Shown here: positions 37,299 through 46,322 of the stretch, in pieces
How the letters are laid out: every line of letters begins with the position of its first letter
Numbering within the stretch: the first letter of the stretch is position 1
NCBI RefSeq assembly: GCF_006337105.1
Contig: NZ_CP040871.1
Location: forward strand, 1,550,001 to 1,614,000
Length of the DNA stretch: 64,000 nucleotides
Origin: Thermomonas aquatica
Lineage (GTDB): Bacteria > Pseudomonadota > Gammaproteobacteria > Xanthomonadales > Xanthomonadaceae
Direction of reading: 5' to 3'
The notes under the pieces: model-generated
What the model was told of the DNA's origin: nothing
Database searches by the model: none
The model's input: the letters and a program-made list of their open reading frames with translations, nothing else
Made by a program: the position numbers and the translations under genes

Positions 37299-39761
37299 GT
37301 GCATTCCCTCCGATCCGGCTGGCGCCTGCTGGCCGGCGTCCTGGCCAGCGCCTTGCTGCTGGGGCTGTATGCCCGTGGCGGCAACCTTTACCTCCTCGGC
37401 TTCGTCGCACTGGTGCCGTGGTTGCTGGCGCTGGATGCGTGCACCACAGCGCTGCGCGCGCTGGCGGCGGGCGTGGCGATGGGCATCGCCTTCGTCGCGG
37501 CCGCGTTCGGCTGGTTCGGCTTCGCCATCGGCGAGTTCACCGGACTCGGCGCGATCGGCGGTTGGCTGGTGCTGCTGCTGGCGGCGCCCGTGTTGCAGCC
37601 GCAGCTGCTGGCGTTCGCGCTGGTCCGCCATCTCGCCGGGCAACGGCATGGCGCGGCGGTCCGCGCCCTGGCCGGCGCCTGCGCCTGGACGGGCTGCGAA
37701 TGGCTGCTGCCGAAACTGCTCGGCGACACCCTCGGCCACGGGCTGTATCCGTCATTGCCGCTGCGCCAGCTGGCCGACCTCGGCGGTGCGGCCGGCATCA
37801 GCTTCGTGCTGTTGCTGGTCAACGAAGGCATCGTCGTCGCGATCCGCCAGCATCGCGACGGCACGCGCGGATGGGCGCGACCGAGCCTCGCCATCGCCGC
37901 GATCCTGCTCGCATGGCTCGGTTACGGTAGCTGGCGCGCAGCCGCGATCGCAGCGCATGCGAACGCAGGCGAGCCGCTGCGGGTGGCGATGGTGCAGACC
38001 AATATCGTCGACTACGAACGCCTGCGCCGCGAGCGTGGTGCGTATGCGGTGGTGCGCGAGGTGCTCGACACCCATTTCGCGATGTCGCGCGCGGCGGTCG
38101 AACAGGGACACGCCGACGCAGTGCTGTGGTCGGAGACCGTGTATCCGACGACGTACGGCCATGCGAAGAGCGAGGACGGCGCGTTGCTGGATCGTGAGAT
38201 CGCGGACTTCGTCGCGTCGATCCGCGCGCCGCTGGTATTCGGCAGCTACGACATCGACGCCGACGGCGAGTACAACGCCGCCGCGTTCCTCGCGCCGGAT
38301 GGCCGCACGCTGGGGATGTACCGGAAGAGCGATCCGTTCCCGCTGACCGAATACGTGCCGCGCTGGCTGGATGGCCCCGCATTCCGCCGTCTGCTGCCGT
38401 GGACCGGTACCTGGCAGCGTGGCGACGGCGCGCGCGTGTTCCCGCTGCAGTTGGCCGATGGCCGCGAGATCCCGGTACAGCCGCTGATCTGCCTGGACGA
38501 TGTCGATCCCGCGCTGGCGATCGACGGCGCACGCCTGGGCGCGCAGGCGATCCTCGGCATGTCCAACGATTCCTGGTTCAGCACGCATGCGCAGGGCGCG
38601 CAGCTGCACCTGGCGGTCGCCGCCTTCCGCAGCATCGAGACGCGGCTGCCGCAATTCCGGGTCACCGCCAACGGCATCAGCGCGGCGATCGATCCGGCCG
38701 GCACCCGCGTTGCGACCACCGCGATCGGCGCACCGGCGCTGCTGACGGTCGCGCTGCCGGTGCGTACGCCGCCGCGCACCTTGATGGTGGCGTGGGGGAA
38801 TTGGGTTGGCGCGGCGGGGCTGGCGGGCCTGCTGTTGTTGGCGCTGCACGCGCTGTGGCGGCGCCGATGCGCGACCGCCGCACAAGCCGTCGCTGCCACT
38901 GCCGATACGCCGGAGCATGCGGACATCGTGTTGTTGGCGCCCGCGCTGCGCGCCCTGCTGGTGCTGCTGCAACTGGCGAGCTTCGCCACGCTGGCGTGGA
39001 TCGGCTGGCGCATGCTGGTGCGCGACGGCCTGCAGGTGCATGCGCTGGCGCAGCTGACATGGTTCGGCTACGGCGTGGCGCTGCCGGCCTTGTGCGGCTG
39101 CTGGCTGCGCCGCAGGCACCGCGCGCAGGTGCGGATCGACGGCGACGCCCTGCTGTTTTCCCGGCGCGATGGAAACCGCCACGTGCCGGTGCGCGACATC
39201 GCCACGGTGACGCCGTGGACGCTGCCGTTGCCCACGCCCGGCCTGCGCCTGCGCCTGGCTTCGGGCGCTGCACTGGACTGCGCCAGCGGCGCGCACGATC
39301 CCGCGCAGCTGGCGGCGCTGCTGCAGCGCGCGGGCGCGCCGGCGATCGCGAACACGCGCGGCAACACCCTCGCGCTGGCCGATGCGCAGGCACGCGCCGA
39401 CGCGCCGCGTTGGCGCATCGACCATCCGCTTTGCAAGTTCGCCCTGTTCCCGCTGCTGCTGGCCTTGCCGGCGTTCCGCCTGCACCAGCACATCGCCTTC
39501 GGCGGCACCTTCGGCGAGTACTACAGCTTCGGCCTGCAGGCCTGGCTGCTGGGGTTGCTGATCTGGTGGGCGGCGTGGACCATCGGCATGACCCTGTACG
39601 CGGCGCTGCTGCGCAGCATGGTAGAGCTGGGCGCGCTGGCGGCGCTGCTGCTGCGCCCGCAACAGGCGGGCGCCGTGCGCGCGGCGCTGCAGAGCATCGC
39701 GCGCGCGCTGTATTTCATCGGCGCGCCGGCGTGGCTGCTATGGCGGATGCTGGCGGGCTGA
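37299..39761 (+). CDS. apolipoprotein N-acyltransferase-like protein fused to extra membrane/PH-like domain
   Basis: An 820-residue protein. Residues 1-500 resemble Lnt: hydrophobic N-terminal helices, then a nitrilase-type domain with a possible catalytic Glu in LWSETVYPT (near 279), Lys in YRKSDPFPLTEYVPRW (near 341) and Cys in PLICLDDVDP (near 397). The surroundings differ from standard Lnt (FPLTEYVP in place of PFGEYVP; CLDD in place of CYE). The last 300 residues add membrane helices and a small strand-rich domain not found in Lnt. It may be a divergent acyltransferase rather than the housekeeping one. Start GTG. Confidence 0.72.
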   Translation: MHSLRSGWRLLAGVLASALLLGLYARGGNLYLLGFVALVPWLLALDACTTALRALAAGVAMGIAFVAAAFGWFGFAIGEFTGLGAIGGWLVLLLAAPVLQPQLLAFALVRHLAGQRHGAAVRALAGACAWTGCEWLLPKLLGDTLGHGLYPSLPLRQLADLGGAAGISFVLLLVNEGIVVAIRQHRDGTRGWARPSLAIAAILLAWLGYGSWRAAAIAAHANAGEPLRVAMVQTNIVDYERLRRERGAYAVVREVLDTHFAMSRAAVEQGHADAVLWSETVYPTTYGHAKSEDGALLDREIADFVASIRAPLVFGSYDIDADGEYNAAAFLAPDGRTLGMYRKSDPFPLTEYVPRWLDGPAFRRLLPWTGTWQRGDGARVFPLQLADGREIPVQPLICLDDVDPALAIDGARLGAQAILGMSNDSWFSTHAQGAQLHLAVAAFRSIETRLPQFRVTANGISAAIDPAGTRVATTAIGAPALLTVALPVRTPPRTLMVAWGNWVGAAGLAGLLLLALHALWRRRCATAAQAVAATADTPEHADIVLLAPALRALLVLLQLASFATLAWIGWRMLVRDGLQVHALAQLTWFGYGVALPALCGCWLRRRHRAQVRIDGDALLFSRRDGNRHVPVRDIATVTPWTLPLPTPGLRLRLASGAALDCASGAHDPAQLAALLQRAGAPAIANTRGNTLALADAQARADAPRWRIDHPLCKFALFPLLLALPAFRLHQHIAFGGTFGEYYSFGLQAWLLGLLIWWAAWTIGMTLYAALLRSMVELGALAALLLRPQQAGAVRAALQSIARALYFIGAPAWLLWRMLAG

Positions 39762-39777
39762 TCGCGCAGCGCGCGGC

Positions 39778-40608
39778 TCACTTCGCCCTGGTGCAGTTCT
39801 CCAGCCAGATCACCTTGCGGAAGTTGTCGTACTTCATCACCGCACCGGTCAGGGTCACCTTCTGGCCCTCGCGCAGCGCCAGCACGGTGGCCAGCTGGTT
39901 GGGGCGGAACAGGCAGGACACGCCGACCCGGAACTGCGCCTGGAACGGCAGCGGCTTGATCGCCATCTCGCTGACCTCGGGGATGTCGAACACCAGGTTG
40001 TAGTCCTCGCCGTCCTCCATCAGCGTGTCGATGCGCCCGGTCAGCGTGTACTTGCGGCCCTTGTGGCGCGCGTTGACCGCGATCGCGTTCTTGTTCGCCT
40101 CGTTGGCGATCATCCGCGAGAACGCGAACACGTCCTGGTTGGCGGTGGCTTCGTTGTTGCTCGCGCCCGCGCCCTTCTTCGCCGCGGCCACGCCTTCCTT
40201 GCCGCCCTTCAGCTTCGCCAGCAAGCCGCACATGTACGGGCGGATCTGCTCGACCTTGGAGAACACCCCGCGCTCCATCTTCACCGACATCTCCACCCGG
40301 GTGCCGGCCGCCACCTCGCTGACCGTGACCGTGGTCGGGATCGGCCGCGCCTTGTCCGACTGCCGCTGCTCGACCAGCAAGGTGCCGCCTTCGACGTCGT
40401 CGGCCAGCACGTCCATCTTCTCGGCGACCAGGATCCCGCGCATCTGCGCCTGCGCATCGCGGGTGGACAGGTTCGGCATGGTGACCGCGCTGCTGTAGGT
40501 GGTCATCACCAGCGGGTTGCCGGATTTCTTGAAGTTGGCTTCGCATTCGTCGGCGAACGACGGCGCGGACAGCAAGAACAAGACGAATGCGGCGAGCGGC
40601 TTGAGCAT
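39778..40608 (-). CDS. exported protein with OB-like (tRNA_anti-like) domains
   Basis: A 276-residue protein with a signal peptide (MLKPLAAFVLFLLSAPSFADEC). The C-terminal half (NKNAIAVNARHKGRKYTLTGRIDTL...LREGQKVTLTGAVMKYDNFRKVIWLENCTRAK) has the strand pattern of tRNA_anti-like OB domains found in exported proteins. Three cysteines could pair. It converges with the Lnt-like gene, with a 16-bp gap. The family is only partly recognised and no function is offered. Confidence 0.65.
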   Translation of the reverse strand: MLKPLAAFVLFLLSAPSFADECEANFKKSGNPLVMTTYSSAVTMPNLSTRDAQAQMRGILVAEKMDVLADDVEGGTLLVEQRQSDKARPIPTTVTVSEVAAGTRVEMSVKMERGVFSKVEQIRPYMCGLLAKLKGGKEGVAAAKKGAGASNNEATANQDVFAFSRMIANEANKNAIAVNARHKGRKYTLTGRIDTLMEDGEDYNLVFDIPEVSEMAIKPLPFQAQFRVGVSCLFRPNQLATVLALREGQKVTLTGAVMKYDNFRKVIWLENCTRAK

Positions 40609-40722
40609 CGGGACGTGCCTGTCGTGGTCATGGCGATGACCACGGATGCTAGGGCGGCGTGCGGATGCGCGCCGGCGGCCGATGCCGTTCGCCCCGCCGG
40701 GCGATGCGTTGGTCACACCGCG

Positions 40723-40742
40723 TGATGGTGGGCCCACCATCA
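40723..40742. repeat. perfect 20-bp palindrome near the island edge
   Basis: TGATGGTGGG is followed by its exact reverse complement. It lies 115 bases upstream of the minus-strand exported protein gene, in the 387-bp intergenic stretch (40609-40995) where base composition changes. Outside this palindrome and the operator at 40957-40978 I see no gene in that stretch. Confidence 0.6.
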
Positions 40743-40956
40743 ACCACATTGCCTTGCTACGGTGTTGAATTTGCTCAGCTATCTCGTGCTTAGGTTCAAT
40801 ATCTGACTCGCATTCTGACTCACTTCTGGGCTGACTATGGCCGCGTCAGAAGCTTACCGAGAGGTGCATGATTCTCCCCCGCAGAGCTTGCATTGCCAGC
40901 CTGGTCGCAGCCTGTGCGCCAAGCCCCCTCTAACCTGATTCAACGGGCCCGGCTTT

Positions 40957-40978
40957 TGGATACACACGCGTGTATCCA
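40957..40978. promoter_or_regulatory. operator-like inverted repeat upstream of the RHH gene
   Basis: TGGATACAC-ACGC-GTGTATCCA has 9-bp perfect arms. It ends 17 bases before the ribbon-helix-helix gene and covers its expected -35 region, which fits binding by the gene's own product. The binding itself is inferred. Confidence 0.65.
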
Positions 40979-40983
40979 TTGGC

Positions 40984-40989
40984 TATGAT
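40984..40989 (+). promoter_or_regulatory. -10 element (TATGAT) of the RHH gene
   Basis: TATGAT ends 6 bases before the ATG at 40996. A start of transcription 6-7 bases downstream of a -10 box would fall on or next to that ATG, which suggests a leaderless message. The -35 region overlaps the inverted repeat at 40957-40978 and is not strong, as expected for an activated or repressed promoter. Confidence 0.45.
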
Positions 40990-40995
40990 CCCAGC

Positions 40996-41223
40996 ATGGC
41001 TATGAAGGACGTCGGACTCCGAATCCGTGTCGAGCGCGAGCTCCGGGACGCCTTTCGTAGCGCGTGTGCGGCGGAGAATCGGGACGCTTCCGAAGTGCTG
41101 CGCGAGTTCATGCGGTCATTCGCTGAACAGCGGCACGCAGGTAAACAAGCAAGTCTCTTCGCCCTGCCAGGGCGGGAGACAACAAGAGGCAGACCATCGT
41201 CTGGGGCTGTTAAGAGCAAGTAG
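40996..41223 (+). CDS. small ribbon-helix-helix regulator of the restriction island
   Basis: A 75-residue protein with the ribbon-helix-helix layout: a strand DVGLRIRVERE followed by helices LRDAFRSACAAENRDASEVLREFMRSFAEQ. The C-terminus (SLFALPGRETTRGRPSS) is basic and likely disordered. It is the first gene of the AT-richer island and lies behind its own operator-like repeat. By position it may control the methyltransferase operon that starts 82 bases further on, like controller proteins of R-M systems. Confidence 0.75.
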   Translation: MAMKDVGLRIRVERELRDAFRSACAAENRDASEVLREFMRSFAEQRHAGKQASLFALPGRETTRGRPSSGAVKSK

Positions 41224-41305
41224 GGGTGGATATGGTCAGGTGCATTGACTCGCGTATTTACGAGTGGGGTCTTGTTGCTCGGAACGCTCAAGCGAGGAAG
41301 ACAAC

Positions 41306-42400
41306 ATGACGTTCCGCTACATCGGGTCGAAGTCAAGGCTTATCGATCAGATCAGCGCCTACATGGGGCACCCTACGAAGGGTGCCTTCTTTGTGGATGC
41401 CTTCTGCGGCACCGGAGCAGTCGCTGAAGCCGCCGCAGAGCTCGGTTGGAACGTTCGCATCAACGACAACCTGCTTTCTGCAGTGATCTCTGCGGGAGCC
41501 CGGCTTGTTAGCCACGAACAAGCGGCCTTCAAGAAGCTGGGTGGTTATTCCAAAGCCATCGGCAAGATCAACGCCGCCAAGCCTAAACACGGCTTTATGT
41601 GGCGCGAGTACAGCCCCGCATCGCTTGACTCCTGCGGCATCGAGCGGCGCTACTTCACCGAAGAGAATGCGGCCCGAATCGATGCTATGCGAGCCCTGAT
41701 CGCCGATTGGAGCGAGGCTGGCACCATCGACGAGGTGGAAGAGCGTTTACTGATTGCAGACCTCTTTGGGGCTTTGAACCGGGTGGCCAATATTGCAGGC
41801 ACCTTTGGCTGCTTCCTCTCCAAGTGGACTAGCCAGTCTCAGGACAAGATCGCCATGCGTTGCCGTGAGCTTAAAACCAACGGTGTGCGCGTGGAAGCCA
41901 CCGTGGGCGATGTGTTTGAGGTGCCCAACAGTGCTCAAGACCTCGTGTACTTAGACCCTCCGTACACCAAGCGCCAATATGCCAGCTACTACCACATCCT
42001 TGAAACGGTGGCCCTAGGCGATGAGCCAGAGGTCGAGGGCGTTGCGGGCCTGCGGCCTTGGAAAGATCGGGCTTCGGACTTCTGCTACAAGACTCGTGCA
42101 CTCAAAACGCTCTCATGCCTGGTGCAGAGCCTGAAGGCTGAGAGGGTGCTCTTGTCGTACAGCAGTGAAGGGCACATCTGCATGCAGGACATGAAGGCCG
42201 AACTTTCGAAGATCGGCAAGTCCACCATGCGCCCTTTGGGCGCCATCGGTCGCTATCGACCCAACAAGGTGGCCAGCAGTACCGCTTCTGATGTGAGCGA
42301 ATTCTTGATAGTGGTGGAGCGGTCCATAGCGCAGCTTCCAAAGCCCGAAACCAAGACCCTCAAGACTATCCAACCCGTCTTTGTGGAAAGCTATGCATGA
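41306..42400 (+). CDS. D12-class DNA adenine methyltransferase
   Basis: A 364-residue enzyme of the Dam-like D12 (alpha) class. It begins MTFRYIGSKSRLIDQI, which matches the family start Y-x-GSK, continues with the SAM motif FVDAFCGTGAVAEAAAELG (near residue 28-45) and the catalytic LVYLDPPYTKRQYASYYHILET (DPPY near 216). The TRD lies between. It is the first of two methyltransferases here; the ATG at 41306 is preceded by GAGGAAG. The stop overlaps the next ATG (ATGA). Confidence 0.92.
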   Translation: MTFRYIGSKSRLIDQISAYMGHPTKGAFFVDAFCGTGAVAEAAAELGWNVRINDNLLSAVISAGARLVSHEQAAFKKLGGYSKAIGKINAAKPKHGFMWREYSPASLDSCGIERRYFTEENAARIDAMRALIADWSEAGTIDEVEERLLIADLFGALNRVANIAGTFGCFLSKWTSQSQDKIAMRCRELKTNGVRVEATVGDVFEVPNSAQDLVYLDPPYTKRQYASYYHILETVALGDEPEVEGVAGLRPWKDRASDFCYKTRALKTLSCLVQSLKAERVLLSYSSEGHICMQDMKAELSKIGKSTMRPLGAIGRYRPNKVASSTASDVSEFLIVVERSIAQLPKPETKTLKTIQPVFVESYA

Positions 42401-44628
42401 GTGCTCCACGGCCCATTGAAGCAGAGTACTTAGCACCGGCAGAGGCGGCCCTGACTAGGGCAGTTGGTGGTAGGTGTGGGCCCGCCGGCTTTGAATTTCG
42501 ACTTCAAGTATTAGAGGCCGTTTCGGCGCGGTTCGGTGGGTTTGACTTAGTGTCTTTTCATATAGCTTTTGGTGTTCAAAGCAAGAAGCCTGCAGCTGAG
42601 CTCTTGGAACTGGCTGCGCCTGTAGCAAGTGCCATCGAAAGATCGCCTATCCATCACGCGCTGGCACTGAGCGCATTGGCACGCGAGGCCCTGCGTGAGC
42701 AGGATCGAAAGAACACGGGTGCGTATCACACGGATTTTCGCCTCGCTACGCGTTTGGCACAGCTTGCCGCGCCCAAACTCAACCACAAGAGCAAGGTGAT
42801 TGATCCAGCGAGCGGCGCGGGAATTTTGTTGGCAGCCCTAACTCATGCGGTGTGTGGTCTGGATCGAGCGAAGGCTGCGCACTGGCTCGCTCATGGTGTG
42901 TGCGCGGCGGACTTATCGGCCAATTCGCTTCGCGCGGCCTTGTTGAGCCTGGCATCCTTCACCGACGATCTAGAAGCCCTCAAAGCGATGAGAGCCCGCT
43001 GGCATTGTGGCGATAGCCTGATGGCTGATCATAAGGTCTGGGCAGCAATGGCTCCGGATGGCTTTGATGCAGTGATCGGTAATCCGCCTTGGGAGAAGGT
43101 CAAGCTCTCACGGCACGAATTCTTGAAGTCTTCAGGTGCGAAGCGCCACTACGGAGCCGAGATTCGCGGGTTGGATGAAGATCGGTTTGCCACCCAGCGC
43201 GATGAGGTCTCCGACTACTCGCGGCGATTGCTGGCGCGCTATCCCGATCTGGGCAATGGAGAGCCCGATCTCTATATCGCTTTTACAGACCTCTTTTTTG
43301 ATCTGTGCAAAGGGCAAGGTGTCGTGGCAGCACTCATCCCAGGTGGGCTCATCCGCTCGCAAGGGACACAAGCCATGCGTCGGAAGATTTTTGAGGCGAC
43401 CCAAAGCGTATCGCTCTCGATCATTGATAACCGTGCCAGGTTCTTTGCTATCGATACACGGTTCAAGTTCCTTGCGATGGCTCTCGTGAAGGCAGGCCAC
43501 GGAAGGAGCAAGCGAGAGCCCATAAAGCTCTTGCACGAGCGCGGCACTTCCACAGGTTTGGAAATCACGGGCACGGCCACCATCGGCCGTGCGGCACTGG
43601 CGGCCATTCGAGACGACTTGAGCCTCCCTGAAGTTCGAAGCATTGCGGAGTGGAAGCTCTTTTCCAAGATTGCAGAAGCAGGCACCTCGTGGGAGGAGCC
43701 TGGTTGCGGCTGGACTCCGAAGTTCTGTCGCGAAGTTGATATGACGAAGGAGCGTCCCAAATTCCTGGGCCGTGCCATCCGTGGAGCACTGCCTTTAATT
43801 GAAGGTCGCATGGTGCAGGCTCACCGTTTTGGCGTGAAAGGTCACGTGTCGGGCACTGGCCGCAGTGCTCTGTGGAAGGCCTTCCCCATCGGTGGCTCAC
43901 GTATCTCGCCGCAATTTTGGATTCGCTCGTCGGACGTGCCTCGTGCCAATCAGCACCGAACAGGCATGCTGCGGGTGGGTTTCTGCGACATCGCGGGCCA
44001 GACCAACGAACGCTCGCTCATGGCGACCGTGATTCCTGCGGGTGTGGTCTGTGGCAACAAGGTACCCACGATCCTCTTTCCTGAGGACTCGTCAGAAGAG
44101 CGACTGCTAGTATGGGCGGCCATTGCAAATAGCTTTGCTTTTGACTGGATGCTCAGGCGTGTGCTCACCACTACGGTGAACTACTTTCTGCTGCAAAGCG
44201 TGCCGCTGCCGAAGGTGACAAAAGACGGCTTACCATGGAAAAAACTGGTGAGTGTCACTCGTGAATTGCAGGCGCTCGATCATGCAGGTTCCAGCCGTAA
44301 AACCCAGGCGCGCATGGCCCAACTTCGTGCTGAGATCGATGCAGAAGTAGCTGTTGCATATGGACTCGACATTAGTGACGTAGAGCTGATTCTCCAAGAT
44401 TTTCCGATTTTGGATCGAGGTCAGACCGCTTTGCCTGGCGAAAGTAAGTCCACGATCACCCGAGACAGTGTTTTGACTGCTGTGGCAAAACGCATATCGA
44501 GTCGGGGTGCAGTTTGGTCGCGCCGTGCGGCAGAGGCTCTTGCGTTGGGGGCAATGGCGTATGTGCCCTCGGAACTTGCTCTCGGGAGCGATGAAATTGA
44601 GGAAGAAGGAGCCCGAGTTCATGGGTAG
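42397..44628 (+). CDS. N6-adenine DNA methyltransferase of the Eco57I/TaqI type
   Basis: A 743-residue methyltransferase. GAYHTDFRLATRLAQL precedes the SAM motif VIDPASGAGILLAALTHAV (near residue 135), and the catalytic motif is VIGNPPWEKVKLSRHEFL (near 228). The C-terminal half from about 440 resembles TaqI-type target-recognition regions (PRANQHRTGMLRVGFCDIAGQTNERSL, LLVWAAIANSFAFDWMLRRV). No nuclease motif was seen at the N-terminus, so it is probably a stand-alone MTase and not a type IIG enzyme. Overlaps neighbours on both sides. Confidence 0.88.
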   Translation: MSAPRPIEAEYLAPAEAALTRAVGGRCGPAGFEFRLQVLEAVSARFGGFDLVSFHIAFGVQSKKPAAELLELAAPVASAIERSPIHHALALSALAREALREQDRKNTGAYHTDFRLATRLAQLAAPKLNHKSKVIDPASGAGILLAALTHAVCGLDRAKAAHWLAHGVCAADLSANSLRAALLSLASFTDDLEALKAMRARWHCGDSLMADHKVWAAMAPDGFDAVIGNPPWEKVKLSRHEFLKSSGAKRHYGAEIRGLDEDRFATQRDEVSDYSRRLLARYPDLGNGEPDLYIAFTDLFFDLCKGQGVVAALIPGGLIRSQGTQAMRRKIFEATQSVSLSIIDNRARFFAIDTRFKFLAMALVKAGHGRSKREPIKLLHERGTSTGLEITGTATIGRAALAAIRDDLSLPEVRSIAEWKLFSKIAEAGTSWEEPGCGWTPKFCREVDMTKERPKFLGRAIRGALPLIEGRMVQAHRFGVKGHVSGTGRSALWKAFPIGGSRISPQFWIRSSDVPRANQHRTGMLRVGFCDIAGQTNERSLMATVIPAGVVCGNKVPTILFPEDSSEERLLVWAAIANSFAFDWMLRRVLTTTVNYFLLQSVPLPKVTKDGLPWKKLVSVTRELQALDHAGSSRKTQARMAQLRAEIDAEVAVAYGLDISDVELILQDFPILDRGQTALPGESKSTITRDSVLTAVAKRISSRGAVWSRRAAEALALGAMAYVPSELALGSDEIEEEGARVHG

Positions 44629-45193
44629 CAAAGCGAATGACGTTGCGCGATTCCTCTACAAAGAGATCGTTGATGGGGATCGGAGAAAGGCTAAAGCGGA
44701 GTCGAACGACACCGCGTCTGGTGGGGGTGCAAGAGACTTCAGATTTCCATATGAAGAGGTATTGCCTATCGTTGAGAAGATCTTCCCGACCAAGATCATC
44801 AGACGCGGAAAAACTGCGCATCAAGGTACGTTTTTCTGGAACGAACCGGGAGTGGAGCAGACACTTTCAAGGACGGCTCAGTTCATGTCTCCTACAAAGT
44901 CGCGGCCACGCGAGGGTTGGATTTCCCAGGTCCCGAAATTCTCATGCTTTGATACTGAGCGAATGCCCTTGGGCAGTCCGACGAATCGAGTCTTGCTACT
45001 GCTAATACAACTTTACGATGATACGGTGTGGCCCTTCTTTGCCGAAGAAAGGACTCTACGCGTCAAGGGCGCGTGGGACCCGGTGGTTGCTCAAGAACTG
45101 TTGGATTGCCTAGACGCCAAGCGTGCAGTCAACCGGGCTGTGATTGGCTACCGAGACTTCACTACCGCTGGCAGGTTCTGCAATGGAAACTGA
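44621..45193 (+). CDS. unknown protein between methyltransferase and McrB-like genes
   Basis: A 190-residue protein of unknown family. N-terminal helices (GSKANDVARFLYKEIVDGDRRKA) are followed by a conserved-looking core (FRFPYEEVLPIVEKIFPTKIIRRGKTAHQGTFFWNEPG) and a C-terminal part with CLDAKRAVNRAVIGYRDF. The ATG at 44621 has AAGGAG nine bases upstream; an ATG at 44591 inside the preceding gene lacks good spacing. It overlaps both neighbours. Position between the methylase and the McrB-like motor suggests a recognition or adaptor subunit. Confidence 0.7.
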   Translation: MGSKANDVARFLYKEIVDGDRRKAKAESNDTASGGGARDFRFPYEEVLPIVEKIFPTKIIRRGKTAHQGTFFWNEPGVEQTLSRTAQFMSPTKSRPREGWISQVPKFSCFDTERMPLGSPTNRVLLLLIQLYDDTVWPFFAEERTLRVKGAWDPVVAQELLDCLDAKRAVNRAVIGYRDFTTAGRFCNGN

Positions 45194-46319
45194 TGACTGC
45201 AAGTTGGCTTTAAAACTGCTGGCCCGCTCTCGGAACGTTTTGATTTCGGGTCCTCCTGGGACGGGAAAATCGAAGCTGTTGGCCGAGGTGGCGTTGGCTT
45301 TTGAAACAGCCTTTGGCATTGCTCCCGCAGGTGGTGCGCCTAAGCTCAATCCAGTGGGTGGCATCCCGATTCCGCCTGCCGCAGGCGGTGCCGTCAAGGA
45401 TATTCCTGCGCCTACGAAGACGAATCGCAAGGTCTTTCGGACGGTCTTTCACCAGAACTCCAAATACCGAGACTTTTTGTCTGGCATCACGCCGGCGGTC
45501 AACAAGGCGGCAGGCGCCCCGGACTTCACCATCGTGAAGGGTACGCTCTACCGTGCGAGTGAGCACGCCAAGGCAGACGGTGGCGCGGCCCTATTGATCA
45601 TCGACGAGATCAACCGAGGCCCCGCTGTGCAGGTCTTCGGCGGAGCCATCGTGGCCATGGAGTCTGACAAGCGCTTGGCCGTAGATGGCTCCAAACGGTC
45701 CGAAACCCAGTTTTTTGAAATGCTCGACCCCGCGACGGGCGATGTGATCGAGTACGCCTTGCCGCATGACCTGTACATCCTGGCCGCCATGAACCAAGCC
45801 GATGCGTCGGTGGAGCCCTTGGATGTGGCTTTCTTGCGTCGCTGGGAGCCGCTAAGACTTGAACCCGATGAGAGGGCGTTGAGGGACTTCTATGGTCTGG
45901 GGGCCAAGGGTGCCAACACCTTGCCCGATCCCCTCGTCAGCGTCACTGATGCCTTGGAGGCGTCGGCGAGGGCTTGGGCGGTCGTCAACGGACAAATCTC
46001 GCTAGGCCGAGGCCCCGAGTTCCAGATCGGTCATGGCGTCTTGATGTCGGATGTGAAGCCTCAAACGCTGCCTCTGCCTGAGGCGCTGGGTACGTTGTGC
46101 GTGGGGTGGGCCAAAATGCGGGCCCACATTGAAGAGGTCTTCTTCGGAGATACACGAGGCATTGCCGCAACCCTCAATGCTTTGGATGGCCCCGCCTTCA
46201 ACCCGTTCCAACTCTCTGAGACAACTTTCGCGGACGATTTGCGGTTCAGGCTTGAAGGCCCCACCAACTTCAACGAAGACAACATCTACCCCGCCCTGAG
46301 GGCCTTTGCGAAGGGGTAG
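45183..46319 (+). CDS. McrB-like AAA+ NTPase
   Basis: A 378-residue AAA+ protein with Walker A LISGPPGTGKSKLL (near residue 20-32), Walker B LLIIDEINRGPAVQVFGGAI (near 135-150), and the McrB-type signature LAAMNQADASVEPLDVAFLRRW (near 201-222), close to the MNTAD motif of GTP-using McrB. FHQNSKYRDFLSGITP fits the MoxR/McrB insert. It lacks the N-terminal methyl-DNA-binding domain of E. coli McrB. With the McrC-like gene next door it would form the nuclease motor. Starts inside the previous gene. Confidence 0.88.
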   Translation: METDDCKLALKLLARSRNVLISGPPGTGKSKLLAEVALAFETAFGIAPAGGAPKLNPVGGIPIPPAAGGAVKDIPAPTKTNRKVFRTVFHQNSKYRDFLSGITPAVNKAAGAPDFTIVKGTLYRASEHAKADGGAALLIIDEINRGPAVQVFGGAIVAMESDKRLAVDGSKRSETQFFEMLDPATGDVIEYALPHDLYILAAMNQADASVEPLDVAFLRRWEPLRLEPDERALRDFYGLGAKGANTLPDPLVSVTDALEASARAWAVVNGQISLGRGPEFQIGHGVLMSDVKPQTLPLPEALGTLCVGWAKMRAHIEEVFFGDTRGIAATLNALDGPAFNPFQLSETTFADDLRFRLEGPTNFNEDNIYPALRAFAKG

Positions 46320-46322
46320 TGT

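Noticed and set aside
42397..44628. Type IIG restriction-methylase (nuclease and MTase in one chain)
   Set aside because: No PD-ExK motif in the 130 residues before the MTase domain, and a separate McrC-like nuclease is encoded downstream.
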